From Colwellia sp. (lineage in GTDB: Bacteria; Pseudomonadota; Gammaproteobacteria; Enterobacterales; Alteromonadaceae), in assembly GCA_013215295.1 (NCBI GenBank), contig JABSOZ010000002.1, positions 496,001-560,000 of the forward strand: a stretch of 64,000 nucleotides of DNA, read 5' to 3'. Every line of letters begins with the position of its first letter. Position 1 is the stretch's first letter. Position numbers and translations under genes: made by a program. The notes beneath the pieces were generated by a model. The model searched no databases, was not told the DNA's origin, and saw nothing but the letters and a program-made list of their open reading frames with translations. Shown in pieces: positions 37,607 to 46,175 of the stretch.

Positions 37607-37624
37607 TGTATCGGAATCGACACA
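37607..37624. promoter_or_regulatory. Dyad symmetric site, candidate enhancer for the sigma-54 regulator
   Basis: TGTATCGGAATCGACACA has symmetric halves TGT-N-TCG and CGA-N-ACA around GAAT. It stands about 80 nt upstream of the sigma-54 promoter, a typical distance for an activator binding site. Confidence 0.5.
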
Positions 37625-37663
37625 CGGATAAAATAAGGTTGTCGCATTTATGGAACATAATCA

Positions 37664-37683
37664 TCGGTACTTGCAATTACCGA
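37664..37683. repeat. Short inverted repeat upstream of the glutamate-synthase-like gene
   Basis: TCGGTA and TACCGA separated by 8 nt, about 55 nt before the start of the plus-strand gene. Possibly an operator for that gene. Confidence 0.3.
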
Positions 37684-37737
37684 CTATAAAATGAGAAAGT
37701 AGCGTGATAAGCGTATAATAATAAGAAGGGAAGCAAT

Positions 37738-39402
37738 ATGACCGTAATGCAAAAAGTCTACTGGTTTATTACCAGCATAGGTAACATCAGTGCCTTAGTG
37801 TTACTCAGCCAAACAGTAAGTTGGCTCAACTTACTGTTTTTATTTTTCACGGTCATATATAGCTTAATCGGTTATTACGATCTTAATTACAGTAAACACA
37901 ACCTTAACAAACTCTATCCTGTCGTTGCCTATCTACGCTATTTTTTAGAATCATACCGAGTTGAAATACAACAATACTTTATTGCTAATGACACCGAAGA
38001 ACGCCCTTTTAATCGCGAACAGCGTACTTTGGTTTATCAACGCTCCAAAAACATTCGTGATACTGTCGCTTTTGGTACGCAGCGAGATTTACTGGCTGAA
38101 AATTATTTAAGTTTATGGCATTCACTTGCGCCTAAAACCCTCACTAATGCAACAAAACGCATCAAAATTGGTGGCGCTGATTGTCGTCAACCTTACCAAG
38201 CTTCTTATTTAAACATTTCAGCAATGAGCTTTGGCTCTTTAAGCGCCAATGCAATTGCAGCCCTCAATTTGGGCGCTAAAAAAGCAAATTGCTCTCACAA
38301 TACCGGTGAAGGCGGAGTTAGCCCTTACCACTTAAAACACGGCGGTGATATTGTTTGGCAAATAGGCACGGGATTGTTTGGCTGCCGTGATCATCAAGGT
38401 AACTTTGATGAACAAAACTTTATTGCTACCGCGACTAAACCACAAATAAAGATGATTGAGATAAAGTTGAGCCAAGGGGCTAAGCCCGGTCATGGTGGTG
38501 TATTACCTAGAGCAAAAATAACACGAGAAATCGCCAATATTCGTAATATACCCACAGATAAAGACTGTATTTCTCCTGCGGTTAATCCTGAATGTACGAC
38601 TCCGATAGCTTTATTAAACTTTGTAAAAAAACTCAGAGAACTCAGCGATGGCAAGCCTGTTGGTTTTAAGCTTTGTATTGGTAACCCTGCTGAGTTCCTG
38701 AGTATTTGTAAGGCAATGCTTAAGACAGGAATATTGCCAGACTTTATTACGGTAGATGGCGCAGAAGGTGGCACTGGTGCTGCACCTATTGAGTTTTCAA
38801 ATCGTCTAGGCATGGTGTGTTTAGAAGCGGTGAGTTTTGTAAACAATGCATTAATAGGTGTGGGTTTACGCAGACAAATACATATTATTGCCTCAGGTAA
38901 AACGGCAACCAGTTTTGATTTATTAACAAAAATAGCGATAGGCGCTGATTCAGTTAATGCTGCACGCACCATGATGCTCGCACTTGGTTGTGTACAATCA
39001 AAACAATGTAATACCAACAACTGCCCGACAGGCATTGCTACACAAGACCCAGCACGAAGCAAAGCCATTGATCTAGTAGATAAAAGCGATAGAGTGAAAA
39101 ACTTTCATGATAATACTTTAGCCAGTTTCTATGAACTTGTTGGCAGTATGGGACTTGATGATCCCGCCAAACTCATGCCACAAATGATCAAACGTCGTTC
39201 TCCTTATGGTCGTTTAATTTCTGTAGGTAGTTTAAGTAAACCACTAAAGGTAAATGCTTTATTAAATATGTCTGAACTTCCGGAAGTTTCAGAGCAGTCA
39301 AACGAATATTCTCCTTGGCAACACTGGTGGAATAGCTGCAGCGCTGAACAGTTTTATGTTGAGGATGATTTTATTTTACAGCCAGAAGAAAGAGCGTTGT
39401 AA
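37738..39402 (+). CDS. Membrane-associated FMN-binding glutamate-synthase-like protein
   Basis: A 554-aa protein with two N-terminal hydrophobic segments (residues about 8-50) followed by the FMN/iron-sulfur catalytic domain of glutamate synthase large subunits. Visible motifs are ISAMSFGSLSANAIAALNLGA, NTGEGGVSPYH, VDGAEGGTGAAP and the cysteine cluster GCVQSKQCNTNNCPTGIATQDP for an Fe-S centre. There is no glutamine amidotransferase domain, so it is not a full glutamate synthase. Its reaction is not established; it may oxidise or reduce an alternative substrate at the membrane. Divergent from the efflux operon. Confidence 0.87.
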   Translation: MTVMQKVYWFITSIGNISALVLLSQTVSWLNLLFLFFTVIYSLIGYYDLNYSKHNLNKLYPVVAYLRYFLESYRVEIQQYFIANDTEERPFNREQRTLVYQRSKNIRDTVAFGTQRDLLAENYLSLWHSLAPKTLTNATKRIKIGGADCRQPYQASYLNISAMSFGSLSANAIAALNLGAKKANCSHNTGEGGVSPYHLKHGGDIVWQIGTGLFGCRDHQGNFDEQNFIATATKPQIKMIEIKLSQGAKPGHGGVLPRAKITREIANIRNIPTDKDCISPAVNPECTTPIALLNFVKKLRELSDGKPVGFKLCIGNPAEFLSICKAMLKTGILPDFITVDGAEGGTGAAPIEFSNRLGMVCLEAVSFVNNALIGVGLRRQIHIIASGKTATSFDLLTKIAIGADSVNAARTMMLALGCVQSKQCNTNNCPTGIATQDPARSKAIDLVDKSDRVKNFHDNTLASFYELVGSMGLDDPAKLMPQMIKRRSPYGRLISVGSLSKPLKVNALLNMSELPEVSEQSNEYSPWQHWWNSCSAEQFYVEDDFILQPEERAL

Positions 39403-39471
39403 AGATAATCTACTCTATATTTTGTGCCGGCGTTTATGAATGAGTCATCACAAAGTCTGTAGTTTTTCATC

Positions 39472-39503
39472 GTACTCCTAAAGCAACTGCTTTAGGAAAG
39501 TAC
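39472..39503. repeat. Strong hairpin between the glutamate-synthase-like and esterase genes
   Basis: GTACT-CCTAAAGCA and TGCTTTAGG-AA-AGTAC pair almost completely around a 2-nt centre. No clear T run follows on the plus strand, so it may be a terminator variant or a DNA element. Confidence 0.5.
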
Positions 39504-39556
39504 TCGAGACTGTTATCATAGCCGGCAATTAAATATCCTTACTATAAGCAAAGTAC

Positions 39557-40231
39557 ATGTCGATAAAATCTTTAGAACGCATCACTATTGAACCAAAATC
39601 TCCTGCCACTTCATGTGTTATATGGCTACATGGCCTTGGCGATTCAGGAGATGGGTTCGCTCCAATTGTTCCCGTATTAAATTTACCAAAAACTCATGGT
39701 ATTCGTTTTATTTTTCCACACGCCCCAGAGCAAGCTGTCACGATCAATCAAGGTTATGTAATGCGTTCTTGGTATGATATTAAGAGTATGGATTTGCATA
39801 ACCGTGCTGACATGCCAGGTGTACTTGAGTCTGAAAGTGCTATTCATGCACTTATCCAACAACAAATCGATTCGGGTATTGCAGCTGATAAAATCGTTCT
39901 TGCCGGTTTTAGCCAAGGTGGCGTGGTAAGTTTATTTACCGGTCTTAGATATCCAAAAAAACTAGCAGGAATAATGGCGTTATCATGTTATTTACCGACA
40001 GCTGATCGTTTACCTGAGAACTTAACAGCAGAAAATAAAAACACACCTATTTTACAAAACCATGGTGAGCAAGATGAAGTGGTGCCCATGAGCTCAGGTA
40101 AAATGGCAAATCAATTACTTATTGACGCGGGATATAATGCAAAATGGCAATCTTACCGCATGCCACATAGCGTATTACCTGAACAACTGAGCGACATATC
40201 AGCTTGGCTTGTGAATACATTATTAAAATAA
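39557..40231 (+). CDS. Carboxylesterase / lysophospholipase-like alpha/beta hydrolase
   Basis: A 224-aa cytoplasmic serine hydrolase of the phospholipase/carboxylesterase family. It shows the oxyanion-hole motif LHGLGDSGDGF, the nucleophile elbow GFSQGG (Ser near residue 117), Asp in HGEQDEVVP and His in MPHSVLPEQ, forming a complete triad. Such enzymes hydrolyse short-chain esters or act as acyl-protein thioesterases; the natural substrate is unknown. It is followed by the hairpin repeat region. Confidence 0.92.
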   Translation: MSIKSLERITIEPKSPATSCVIWLHGLGDSGDGFAPIVPVLNLPKTHGIRFIFPHAPEQAVTINQGYVMRSWYDIKSMDLHNRADMPGVLESESAIHALIQQQIDSGIAADKIVLAGFSQGGVVSLFTGLRYPKKLAGIMALSCYLPTADRLPENLTAENKNTPILQNHGEQDEVVPMSSGKMANQLLIDAGYNAKWQSYRMPHSVLPEQLSDISAWLVNTLLK

Positions 40232-40250
40232 TGCCGAAGTTCTAAAATTT

Positions 40251-40290
40251 GAACATCGTCGCTCCTTGCCATCCATGGCACCACGACATT
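40251..40290 (-). repeat. Partial 51-nt repeat unit (copy A), reverse orientation
   Basis: 40 nt that match the reverse complement of the unit at 22.0 kb (core CTTGCCATCCATGGCACC), ending where the sequence passes into a CCTCCAT-GG-ATGGAGG hairpin at 40292-40307. Confidence 0.7.
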
Positions 40291-40453
40291 GCCTCCATGG
40301 ATGGAGGTACTTATGATTTGTCGGGAACAAAAATGACGTGCAGGAAGCACTAATGCCGAGAAGGCATGGATGCCTAAGAACGGCCATGACCGTTGACGTG
40401 CAAGGATGCACTAATGACTTGAAAGACAGGATGTCTGAGAAAGGCCATCCTGA
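40291..40453 (+). repeat. Composite hairpin repeat with two 60-nt tandem units
   Basis: Two units, 40334-40393 and 40394-40453, both start TGACGTGCA and hold three small hairpins each. The stems differ between the units but stay paired (GTGC/GCAC versus GTGCA/TGCAC; AGGCAT/ATGCCT versus AGACA/TGTCT; AACGG/CCGTT versus AGG/CCT), while the GGA-type loops and the flanking ACTAATG are conserved. A further hairpin CCTCCAT-GG-ATGGAGG lies at 40292-40307. Non-coding; open frames across it are spurious. Confidence 0.8.
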
Positions 40454-40455
40454 AC

Positions 40456-40506
40456 ATCGTCGTTCCTTGCCATCCATGGCACCGCGACATACCGTTCATC
40501 CTGAAC
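40456..40506 (-). repeat. Complete 51-nt repeat unit (copy B), reverse orientation
   Basis: On the minus strand it begins GTTCAGGATGAACGGTATG and has exactly the length of the units at 21999-22100. The core TGCCATGGATGGCA folds as a 6-bp hairpin with a GG loop. Confidence 0.85.
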
Positions 40507-40507
40507 A

Positions 40508-40538
40508 TAAAAAAGCCGACATTATTGTCGGCTTTATT
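40508..40538. terminator. Bidirectional terminator after kamA
   Basis: AAAGCCGACA and TGTCGGCTTT form a perfect 10-bp stem with a TTAT loop, flanked by A and T runs. It ends the minus-strand kamA-type gene and probably any transcript from the repeat side. Confidence 0.85.
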
Positions 40539-40563
40539 ATTTAGTTAAGTGGTAAATAACTGA

Positions 40564-42000
40564 TTAGCTGTTTACGACTAATTCAATACTGCTGGTATCT
40601 TGCATAGAATTTTTGAATAAGCCTGCTTCATCAAAAATAACCCTGTCTTCATAACCACTAAACCAGATAGCTTCAGGGTTACGGCCAACAATAGCGACTT
40701 GACCTTTATTATGAGCGCCAGCTGCGCCACGTAATAATTTAAAGATCACCACACCATGTTCAGTTCCAGGTACGCCAGGCATAGGTTCATTGGTAACGGC
40801 CACAACTTCAGTTTTCCCTAAGTAGTGGGTAATTGACAATCGAGCGTGAGCTTCAACACCAGAAAGTCCTTTTTGCGAATCATTCAATAATTTCCATGCT
40901 TCTTCAATGGGTAAATTAAAGGCTTTATGACCAATAATATCGCGACCACAAAAGAAGTAGTGGTTTTCAATGCGATTGCGCTTTAATTCGCGTTGCATAA
41001 TGCGGATGGCAGAAGCATCGTTACTAATGCCTTTTATAAAAGGCGCTTGGTTTTCAATAGATATCCAGTTTCTATTCGCTAATTGTTCAACAGCTCTACG
41101 TGTACTTTCTATCCACATTAAGCCGCCATCAGGATTATCGATGAAATTACGATTCTCATCTTTTTGTAAAAATTCATCAGGATGATTAAAGTGCACCATC
41201 ATGCGAAAACGAATGCCTGGATACACCGCATGGAAATCGTCCATCATGGCGAAAAATTCTTTATCGAATCGGTCAGGGAAAAAAGCGAGTTCTTTGGTAC
41301 CAATACGAATATTTTCAATACCCGCATCAGCTAGTGCCGAAAACCATTGCGCTAAGTTTTTATTAAGTAGCACCATAGGATCGCCACCTGACATCAATAT
41401 TTCACGCAGTTTTTCACGGCCTGTCTCAGGGTGAATACCACCATTGTCAGCAACAATTTTATTATGCTCATTGATATATTTAACGAGTTCAGAGATTTGC
41501 GCTAAGCCTTTACGTTCAGCGGTACCATCTTCACGAGTAATTTCTTTTTTGGCAATGAGTTCTTCACGGTAACAAAAACGACAATGGGCAGAACATGTTG
41601 ACGCTACATAAATGAGTCCAAGCTCATATTTATGAATTAAACCTTCAATCGGGCTGTAACTCATTTGATTCCCAGGATCTGGTGCACCTTGCATATCAAA
41701 AGTTTCAGCAGGACTTGCTTTAACTAAGGTTTGTAGTGGTAAACTATTTTTTGCTAAATCGTAATAATGACGGGTAATTTTCACTGGCATGCGAGATTCA
41801 ATATCATGCTCAGTTCCTTTTATCGCAATGAGTGCTTTCTTTTCATCTTCTGAATAAAAATTTAACATATCCTCAGGGGCACGATCATCAAGAAACTTCT
41901 TTAAGCCATTAATGATTTGTCTGTCATGCCTGCCATTTTCTACTTTATCTAGAAATTCCTGAGCTTTAGGGGTTGGGATATATTTTTCTGCCTTGGCCAT
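40564..42000 (-). CDS. KamA-family radical SAM aminomutase (lysine 2,3-aminomutase-like)
   Basis: A 478-aa enzyme with the radical-SAM Cys motif CSAHCRFCYRE near residue 137, SAM-binding MSGGDPM, and PLP-lysine region segments typical of KamA proteins. Family members move an amino group between C2 and C3 of lysine or, in some lineages, glutamate, using [4Fe-4S], SAM and PLP. It is clearly longer than EpmB (about 340 aa), and no epmA or efp is adjacent, so a role in EF-P modification is unlikely. beta-Lysine can be an osmolyte precursor, but no N-acetyltransferase (ablB) is next to it. Divergent from a LysR-type regulator. Confidence 0.85.
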   Translation of the reverse strand: MAKAEKYIPTPKAQEFLDKVENGRHDRQIINGLKKFLDDRAPEDMLNFYSEDEKKALIAIKGTEHDIESRMPVKITRHYYDLAKNSLPLQTLVKASPAETFDMQGAPDPGNQMSYSPIEGLIHKYELGLIYVASTCSAHCRFCYREELIAKKEITREDGTAERKGLAQISELVKYINEHNKIVADNGGIHPETGREKLREILMSGGDPMVLLNKNLAQWFSALADAGIENIRIGTKELAFFPDRFDKEFFAMMDDFHAVYPGIRFRMMVHFNHPDEFLQKDENRNFIDNPDGGLMWIESTRRAVEQLANRNWISIENQAPFIKGISNDASAIRIMQRELKRNRIENHYFFCGRDIIGHKAFNLPIEEAWKLLNDSQKGLSGVEAHARLSITHYLGKTEVVAVTNEPMPGVPGTEHGVVIFKLLRGAAGAHNKGQVAIVGRNPEAIWFSGYEDRVIFDEAGLFKNSMQDTSSIELVVNS

Positions 42001-42156
42001 TTTTATTCCTTAAGTTAAGTGAAACAATAACTTCGAGTCATGTTGTTAACTCATACATCATTCATATGAAATACAACAAAACTTAAAGGTAAGTGTATAT
42101 ATTTCAGTCATAGTGTACTATCGAGTAATGAGCTTCAAACGACTTTATCTCATTAA

Positions 42157-42177
42157 AACATTACCTTTGGTAATGTT
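42157..42177. promoter_or_regulatory. Inverted repeat upstream of the LysR-type gene
   Basis: AACATTACC and GGTAATGTT are perfect 9-bp arms around TTT, 26 nt before the start codon. The inner TTACC-TTT-GGTAA fits the T-N11-A form of LysR operators. Confidence 0.5.
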
Positions 42178-42203
42178 ATGAGGAAAACATATGGAAAGAA
42201 CTG

Positions 42204-43094
42204 ATGGCATTTCAAAGAAAGCTACTTCCCAGTACCAGCATGTTAATGGCGTTTGACGCGTCAGCTAGAACAGGAAGCTTTACTGCTGCAGCGCTAGAGT
42301 TAAATCTAACGCAAGGAGCAATTAGTCGCCAAGTACAAGCCTTAGAAGAACAGCTAAACATAGAGTTGTTCACTCGCGTAAAACGAACAATTAGTTTAAC
42401 TGATAAAGGTGAAGTGTACGCAAAAGAAGTTCATCAGGCCTTGCAGCTTATTTTAAATGCTTCATTAAGAGCAATAACTAGCCCAATGAGCGGCACGTTG
42501 AATCTAGCAATTCTACCCACTTTTGGTGCGCGTTGGCTAATTCCGAAATTCGCCGATTTTTTAGAAAAACATCCAGATATTACCGTTAATTTTGTTTCAA
42601 AATTAGCGCCGTTTGATTTTCACAGTGAGAACCTCCACCTTGCCATTCATTACGGCTCGCCAGATTGGCCTAACACTCAAAGCACATTTTTGATGGGGGA
42701 AGAATCTATTCCTGTATGTTCACCAAAATTATTAGAAAAACAAGCTTTAGAAAATATCGATGATTTGAAGAAACTCCCGCTTTTGCATTTAGCAACACGC
42801 CCTCAAGCTTGGCAAGATTGGTTTTTACAAAATAAAGCCAAGCCGCCAACTAATCAGGGAATGTTATTTGAACAAGTCTCCATTATTGCCAAAGCAGCCA
42901 CTGCTGAATTAGGTGTCGCATTACTCCCTAAATTTTTAATACAAAGTGAACTCGATAAAAAAGAACTTGTCCCTGCGCTTAATTTGCCGGTAACCAGTAG
43001 TTTTGGCTATTATTTAGTTACCCCCCATGAACAACTCACTTACCCACCAGTGGTGGCTTTCACAAAATGGTTATTAACCGTTGCGAAAACATAA
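42204..43094 (+). CDS. LysR-family transcriptional regulator (GcvA-like)
   Basis: A 296-aa regulator with an N-terminal winged HTH (ASARTGSFTAAALELNLTQGAISRQVQALEEQL) and a C-terminal periplasmic-binding-protein-like effector domain (LNLAILPTFGARWLIPKF, then GVALLPKFL). This pattern is close to GcvA-type regulators of amino acid metabolism. It is divergently placed to the kamA-type gene with 203 nt between them, so it may control that gene and itself; the inverted repeat at 42157 is a candidate site. The ligand is unknown. Confidence 0.9.
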   Translation: MAFQRKLLPSTSMLMAFDASARTGSFTAAALELNLTQGAISRQVQALEEQLNIELFTRVKRTISLTDKGEVYAKEVHQALQLILNASLRAITSPMSGTLNLAILPTFGARWLIPKFADFLEKHPDITVNFVSKLAPFDFHSENLHLAIHYGSPDWPNTQSTFLMGEESIPVCSPKLLEKQALENIDDLKKLPLLHLATRPQAWQDWFLQNKAKPPTNQGMLFEQVSIIAKAATAELGVALLPKFLIQSELDKKELVPALNLPVTSSFGYYLVTPHEQLTYPPVVAFTKWLLTVAKT

Positions 43095-43281
43095 ACGACT
43101 AGCTCATCGCACGAATTTACTGATTCACAACATACAGTAACCTCTATATTTCAATGTATTAATACTTTATAAAGTATTATTTTTTTCATAATTATTGATA
43201 ATATTTTCGATAATATTTTCACGATCCTTTAGCTTTTCACATTTATTGGCTATACCTAACATAAGATTTATTTAAACTAAG

Positions 43282-44808
43282 ATGGCTATGGCGTTATCAT
43301 TTCTTGAACAAACAGAAGAGCCCACACTTCCGCCTTGGAAAGTCGTTATTGTTGATGATGAAAAAGATATTCACACTATCACTAAAATGGCATTAAAACG
43401 TTTTACCTTAGATGGCCGCAGTTTGACCTTTCTTCATGCTTATTCTGCAGAAGAAGGAAAGAAACTATTGGCTAAAGAAGAAAATGTTGCCTTAGTATTT
43501 TTAGATGTGGTGATGGAAACTGATGATGCTGGTCTAATGCTAGCCAAGTGGATGCGTGAAGAACTAAATAATCATTTCACGAGAATTGTTCTGAGAACAG
43601 GACAGCCAGGACAAGCGCCTGAAGAAAAAGTTATCGTGGATTATGATATTAACGATTACAAAGAAAAAACCGAACTGAATCGAACAAAGTTATTTACTAC
43701 CGTATTTACTGCATTACGCGCCTATCGCGATATTATAAAAATTGAAGAAGCGCGTATTTACCAAGAGCTTTACCGTTCGGGTTTAGAGCGCGTTATAGCT
43801 TCAACAAGTAGTGTTTTAGAACAGCGCACTATACAACAATTTTTCAGTGGTTTATTACAACAAGTCGTTTCTCTATTACGAAATGATCAAGCGAGTGCTC
43901 TATTACAAATAACAGGGATTGGCGCAATTTATTCTGAAAATGACTATCGTGTTATTGCTCAAATCAGTGATGACAGTGGCGACGACTCAATTGATAGTGA
44001 AATTTACCAATATTTGAACAAAGCAATTGAACAGAAATGTAGTATTTACGAAGATAATATTTTAGTGGGGTATTTTCCAAGCCAAGGAGATAAAGTTAGC
44101 TTATTATTTTTAAAAGGAATTCAGCACCTTAATAGTATTGACCGAAAATTACTGGAAGTATTTTCAGGAAATGTCAGTTTAGCCTTTGACAATTTATTGC
44201 TCAATAATGAAATTATCGACACCCAAGAAGACCTCATTTATCGATTAGGTGATGTCGTAGAATCACGATCACAAGAAGCAGGAAATCACATAAGGAGAAT
44301 GGCAGAAGTTAGCTACCTTATTGCTAAAAAAATGGGTCTATCTCAGAAAGAGTGTGATTTATTAAAACAAGCAGCACCGATGCATGACATAGGTAAAGTC
44401 GCAACCCCAGATGCTGTACTTCTCAAGCCAGGAAAGCTTGATTATGATGAAATGACGATTATGAAATATCATCCTCAAATTGGCTACAATATATTACACG
44501 GTTCGAAACGCCCTATTTTGCAAAATGCGGCTATTATTTCTCAGCAGCATCACGAAAAGTTTGATGGCACAGGTTACCCTCAAGGCTTGGCTGGCGAAGA
44601 TATACACATATTCGCACGCATTGTGGCTGTGGCAGATGTCTTCGATGCTTTAACACATAAACGTTGTTACAAAGAAGCTTGGCCTATAGAACAAGTGCTC
44701 CAAACAATGAAGGAATCGTCTGGAAGTCACTTTGACCCTGTAGTATTTAATACGTTACTTGATAATATAGATAAAGCGATAGCAATTAATAAAAAATATC
44801 AAGATTAA
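43282..44808 (+). CDS. Response regulator with DUF3369 and HD-GYP domains
   Basis: A 508-aa protein. The receiver domain (about residues 18-145; Asp in ALVFLDVVME) is followed by a DUF3369 segment (about 170-310) and a C-terminal HD-GYP phosphodiesterase domain with MHDIGKVATPDAVLLKPG and HHEKFDGTGYPQGL, including the full GYP motif. It should hydrolyse cyclic di-GMP in response to phosphorylation and so affect motility or biofilm. No kinase gene is adjacent. Its stop overlaps by 4 nt the end of the convergent transglycosylase gene. Confidence 0.93.
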   Translation: MAMALSFLEQTEEPTLPPWKVVIVDDEKDIHTITKMALKRFTLDGRSLTFLHAYSAEEGKKLLAKEENVALVFLDVVMETDDAGLMLAKWMREELNNHFTRIVLRTGQPGQAPEEKVIVDYDINDYKEKTELNRTKLFTTVFTALRAYRDIIKIEEARIYQELYRSGLERVIASTSSVLEQRTIQQFFSGLLQQVVSLLRNDQASALLQITGIGAIYSENDYRVIAQISDDSGDDSIDSEIYQYLNKAIEQKCSIYEDNILVGYFPSQGDKVSLLFLKGIQHLNSIDRKLLEVFSGNVSLAFDNLLLNNEIIDTQEDLIYRLGDVVESRSQEAGNHIRRMAEVSYLIAKKMGLSQKECDLLKQAAPMHDIGKVATPDAVLLKPGKLDYDEMTIMKYHPQIGYNILHGSKRPILQNAAIISQQHHEKFDGTGYPQGLAGEDIHIFARIVAVADVFDALTHKRCYKEAWPIEQVLQTMKESSGSHFDPVVFNTLLDNIDKAIAINKKYQD

Positions 44809-46013
44809 CCATGGATTTCAGCTTTAGTGAGTACTTGACGATTTGGGAAACCATCTCCCACCAAACCGTTTTGTAATTGATACAAACGAATAGCTTTACG
44901 ACTTTTAGGTCCCCATATTCCGTCAGGCTTACCCACATCGTATCCTATGGTATTGAGTTTCTCTTGTAATGCCTGCAATTCCACCGACTTATACAAATCA
45001 ACTTGAGTGTTCTTATTAACTTTTAATCCAGCAGCACCTTGAATACGATTAGCTAACAGACCAACAGAAAGTGCATAATTCTCCGACAAATTCCATTTCA
45101 TGATCACATTAAAGTTTGGATAAACTAAAAAGGCAGGTCCACGAGCACCGGCAGGTAACACTAATTCAGCATCGATTTTATAATCAGATAAAGCAGTTCC
45201 ATTAGCGCGTGTTACACCTAAGTTTTTAAAAGTCGCTAAAGAATAAAACTGGTCGAACTTTATTTTTTCAAAAGCAAAGTTTTCTGGCAATTTCACTTGT
45301 CGTCCCCAACGTTCTTTTTCTCGCCAACCAATGCTGTTTAAATAATTAGCCGCTGAAGTTAATGCGTCAGTTTCGCTTTGCCAGAGGTCTATCTTACCGT
45401 CATTATCCCCATCAATTGCATACTTTCTAAATGCTGAAGGCATAAATTGCATATGTCCCATCGCCCCAGCCCAAGAGCCTTCTAGTTGCTTAACTGTCAC
45501 AGTTTTATTATCAATTAAATGAAACAAATCAAAAATTTCTGAAGTGAAGTATTTACTACGTCTTTGATCACAGGCCAATGTTGCCAATGAATTAAGCACA
45601 GACATTTTTCCTTTATGGCGGCCAAAATTAGTTTCTAGTCCCCAAAAAGCCACTAAGTATTGTGCTGGAATACCGTATTGTTTAGATAATTTATCAAATA
45701 ATACTTTGTGCTCTCTTAATTTTTTTCGCCCCGTTTGAATGTGATAATGAGTTAATCTTAGTTTTAAATAATCAGCGAAACTTTGGCTGAATTCAGGTTG
45801 ACGCTGATCTAATGCAATCACTCTTTTTAGCGGTGAAAGTGTTGGAATAACATCATTAACAATATAGTCAGAGAATCCCGCAGAAGTAGCCTGCACTTTC
45901 ATGTTGGAAATACATTGCTCGAAATCATCATTATCAGCAGCATTAACAATAAAAGGTAGCGTGGTAACAGAAACGAGCAGAAGTCGTGATAAGTGTTTAA
46001 ATAAAAGTGACAT
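44805..46013 (-). CDS. Lytic murein transglycosylase (MltB-type) with peptidoglycan-binding domain
   Basis: A 402-aa periplasmic enzyme. The signal peptide ends NAA; the catalytic domain has FWGLETNFGRHKG (catalytic Glu) and SWAGAMGHMQFMPSAFRKYA, and the C-terminal peptidoglycan-binding unit carries LNTIGYDVGKPDGIWGPKS. It cleaves the MurNAc-GlcNAc bond to form 1,6-anhydroMurNAc. There is no lipobox, so it is probably soluble, unlike E. coli MltB. The start at 46013 gives a normal signal peptide; in-frame starts further upstream (46097) add a second hydrophobic segment and look unlikely. Confidence 0.9.
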   Translation of the reverse strand: MSLLFKHLSRLLLVSVTTLPFIVNAADNDDFEQCISNMKVQATSAGFSDYIVNDVIPTLSPLKRVIALDQRQPEFSQSFADYLKLRLTHYHIQTGRKKLREHKVLFDKLSKQYGIPAQYLVAFWGLETNFGRHKGKMSVLNSLATLACDQRRSKYFTSEIFDLFHLIDNKTVTVKQLEGSWAGAMGHMQFMPSAFRKYAIDGDNDGKIDLWQSETDALTSAANYLNSIGWREKERWGRQVKLPENFAFEKIKFDQFYSLATFKNLGVTRANGTALSDYKIDAELVLPAGARGPAFLVYPNFNVIMKWNLSENYALSVGLLANRIQGAAGLKVNKNTQVDLYKSVELQALQEKLNTIGYDVGKPDGIWGPKSRKAIRLYQLQNGLVGDGFPNRQVLTKAEIHG

Positions 46014-46175
46014 AATAGGAGAAGTCCTTGATAAAAAGTCCATAAATACATTGAAAAATATAGCCAAGTTCACTTTAGCAAATACTAACGGTCGCACCCA
46101 AGTAAAAATTAACGTAAAATGCGTTTCATATGTAACAAATTACAAATTCTCTTAACCTTATTATTTAGGATCGTC

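Noticed and set aside
38490-39068. 192-aa minus-strand open frame opposite the FMN glutamate-synthase-like gene
   Set aside because: Antisense shadow; the plus-strand protein has all catalytic motifs.
40334-40453. CRISPR array
   Set aside because: Only two units, no constant repeat with unique spacers, no cas genes; the units are diverged hairpins.
40223-40544. Several short open frames on both strands across the repeat block
   Set aside because: They lie entirely within the hairpin/51-nt repeats, have no ribosome-binding sites and only translate the repeat units.
40564-42000. EpmB (EF-P beta-lysylation aminomutase)
   Set aside because: The protein is about 140 residues too long and neither epmA nor efp is adjacent.
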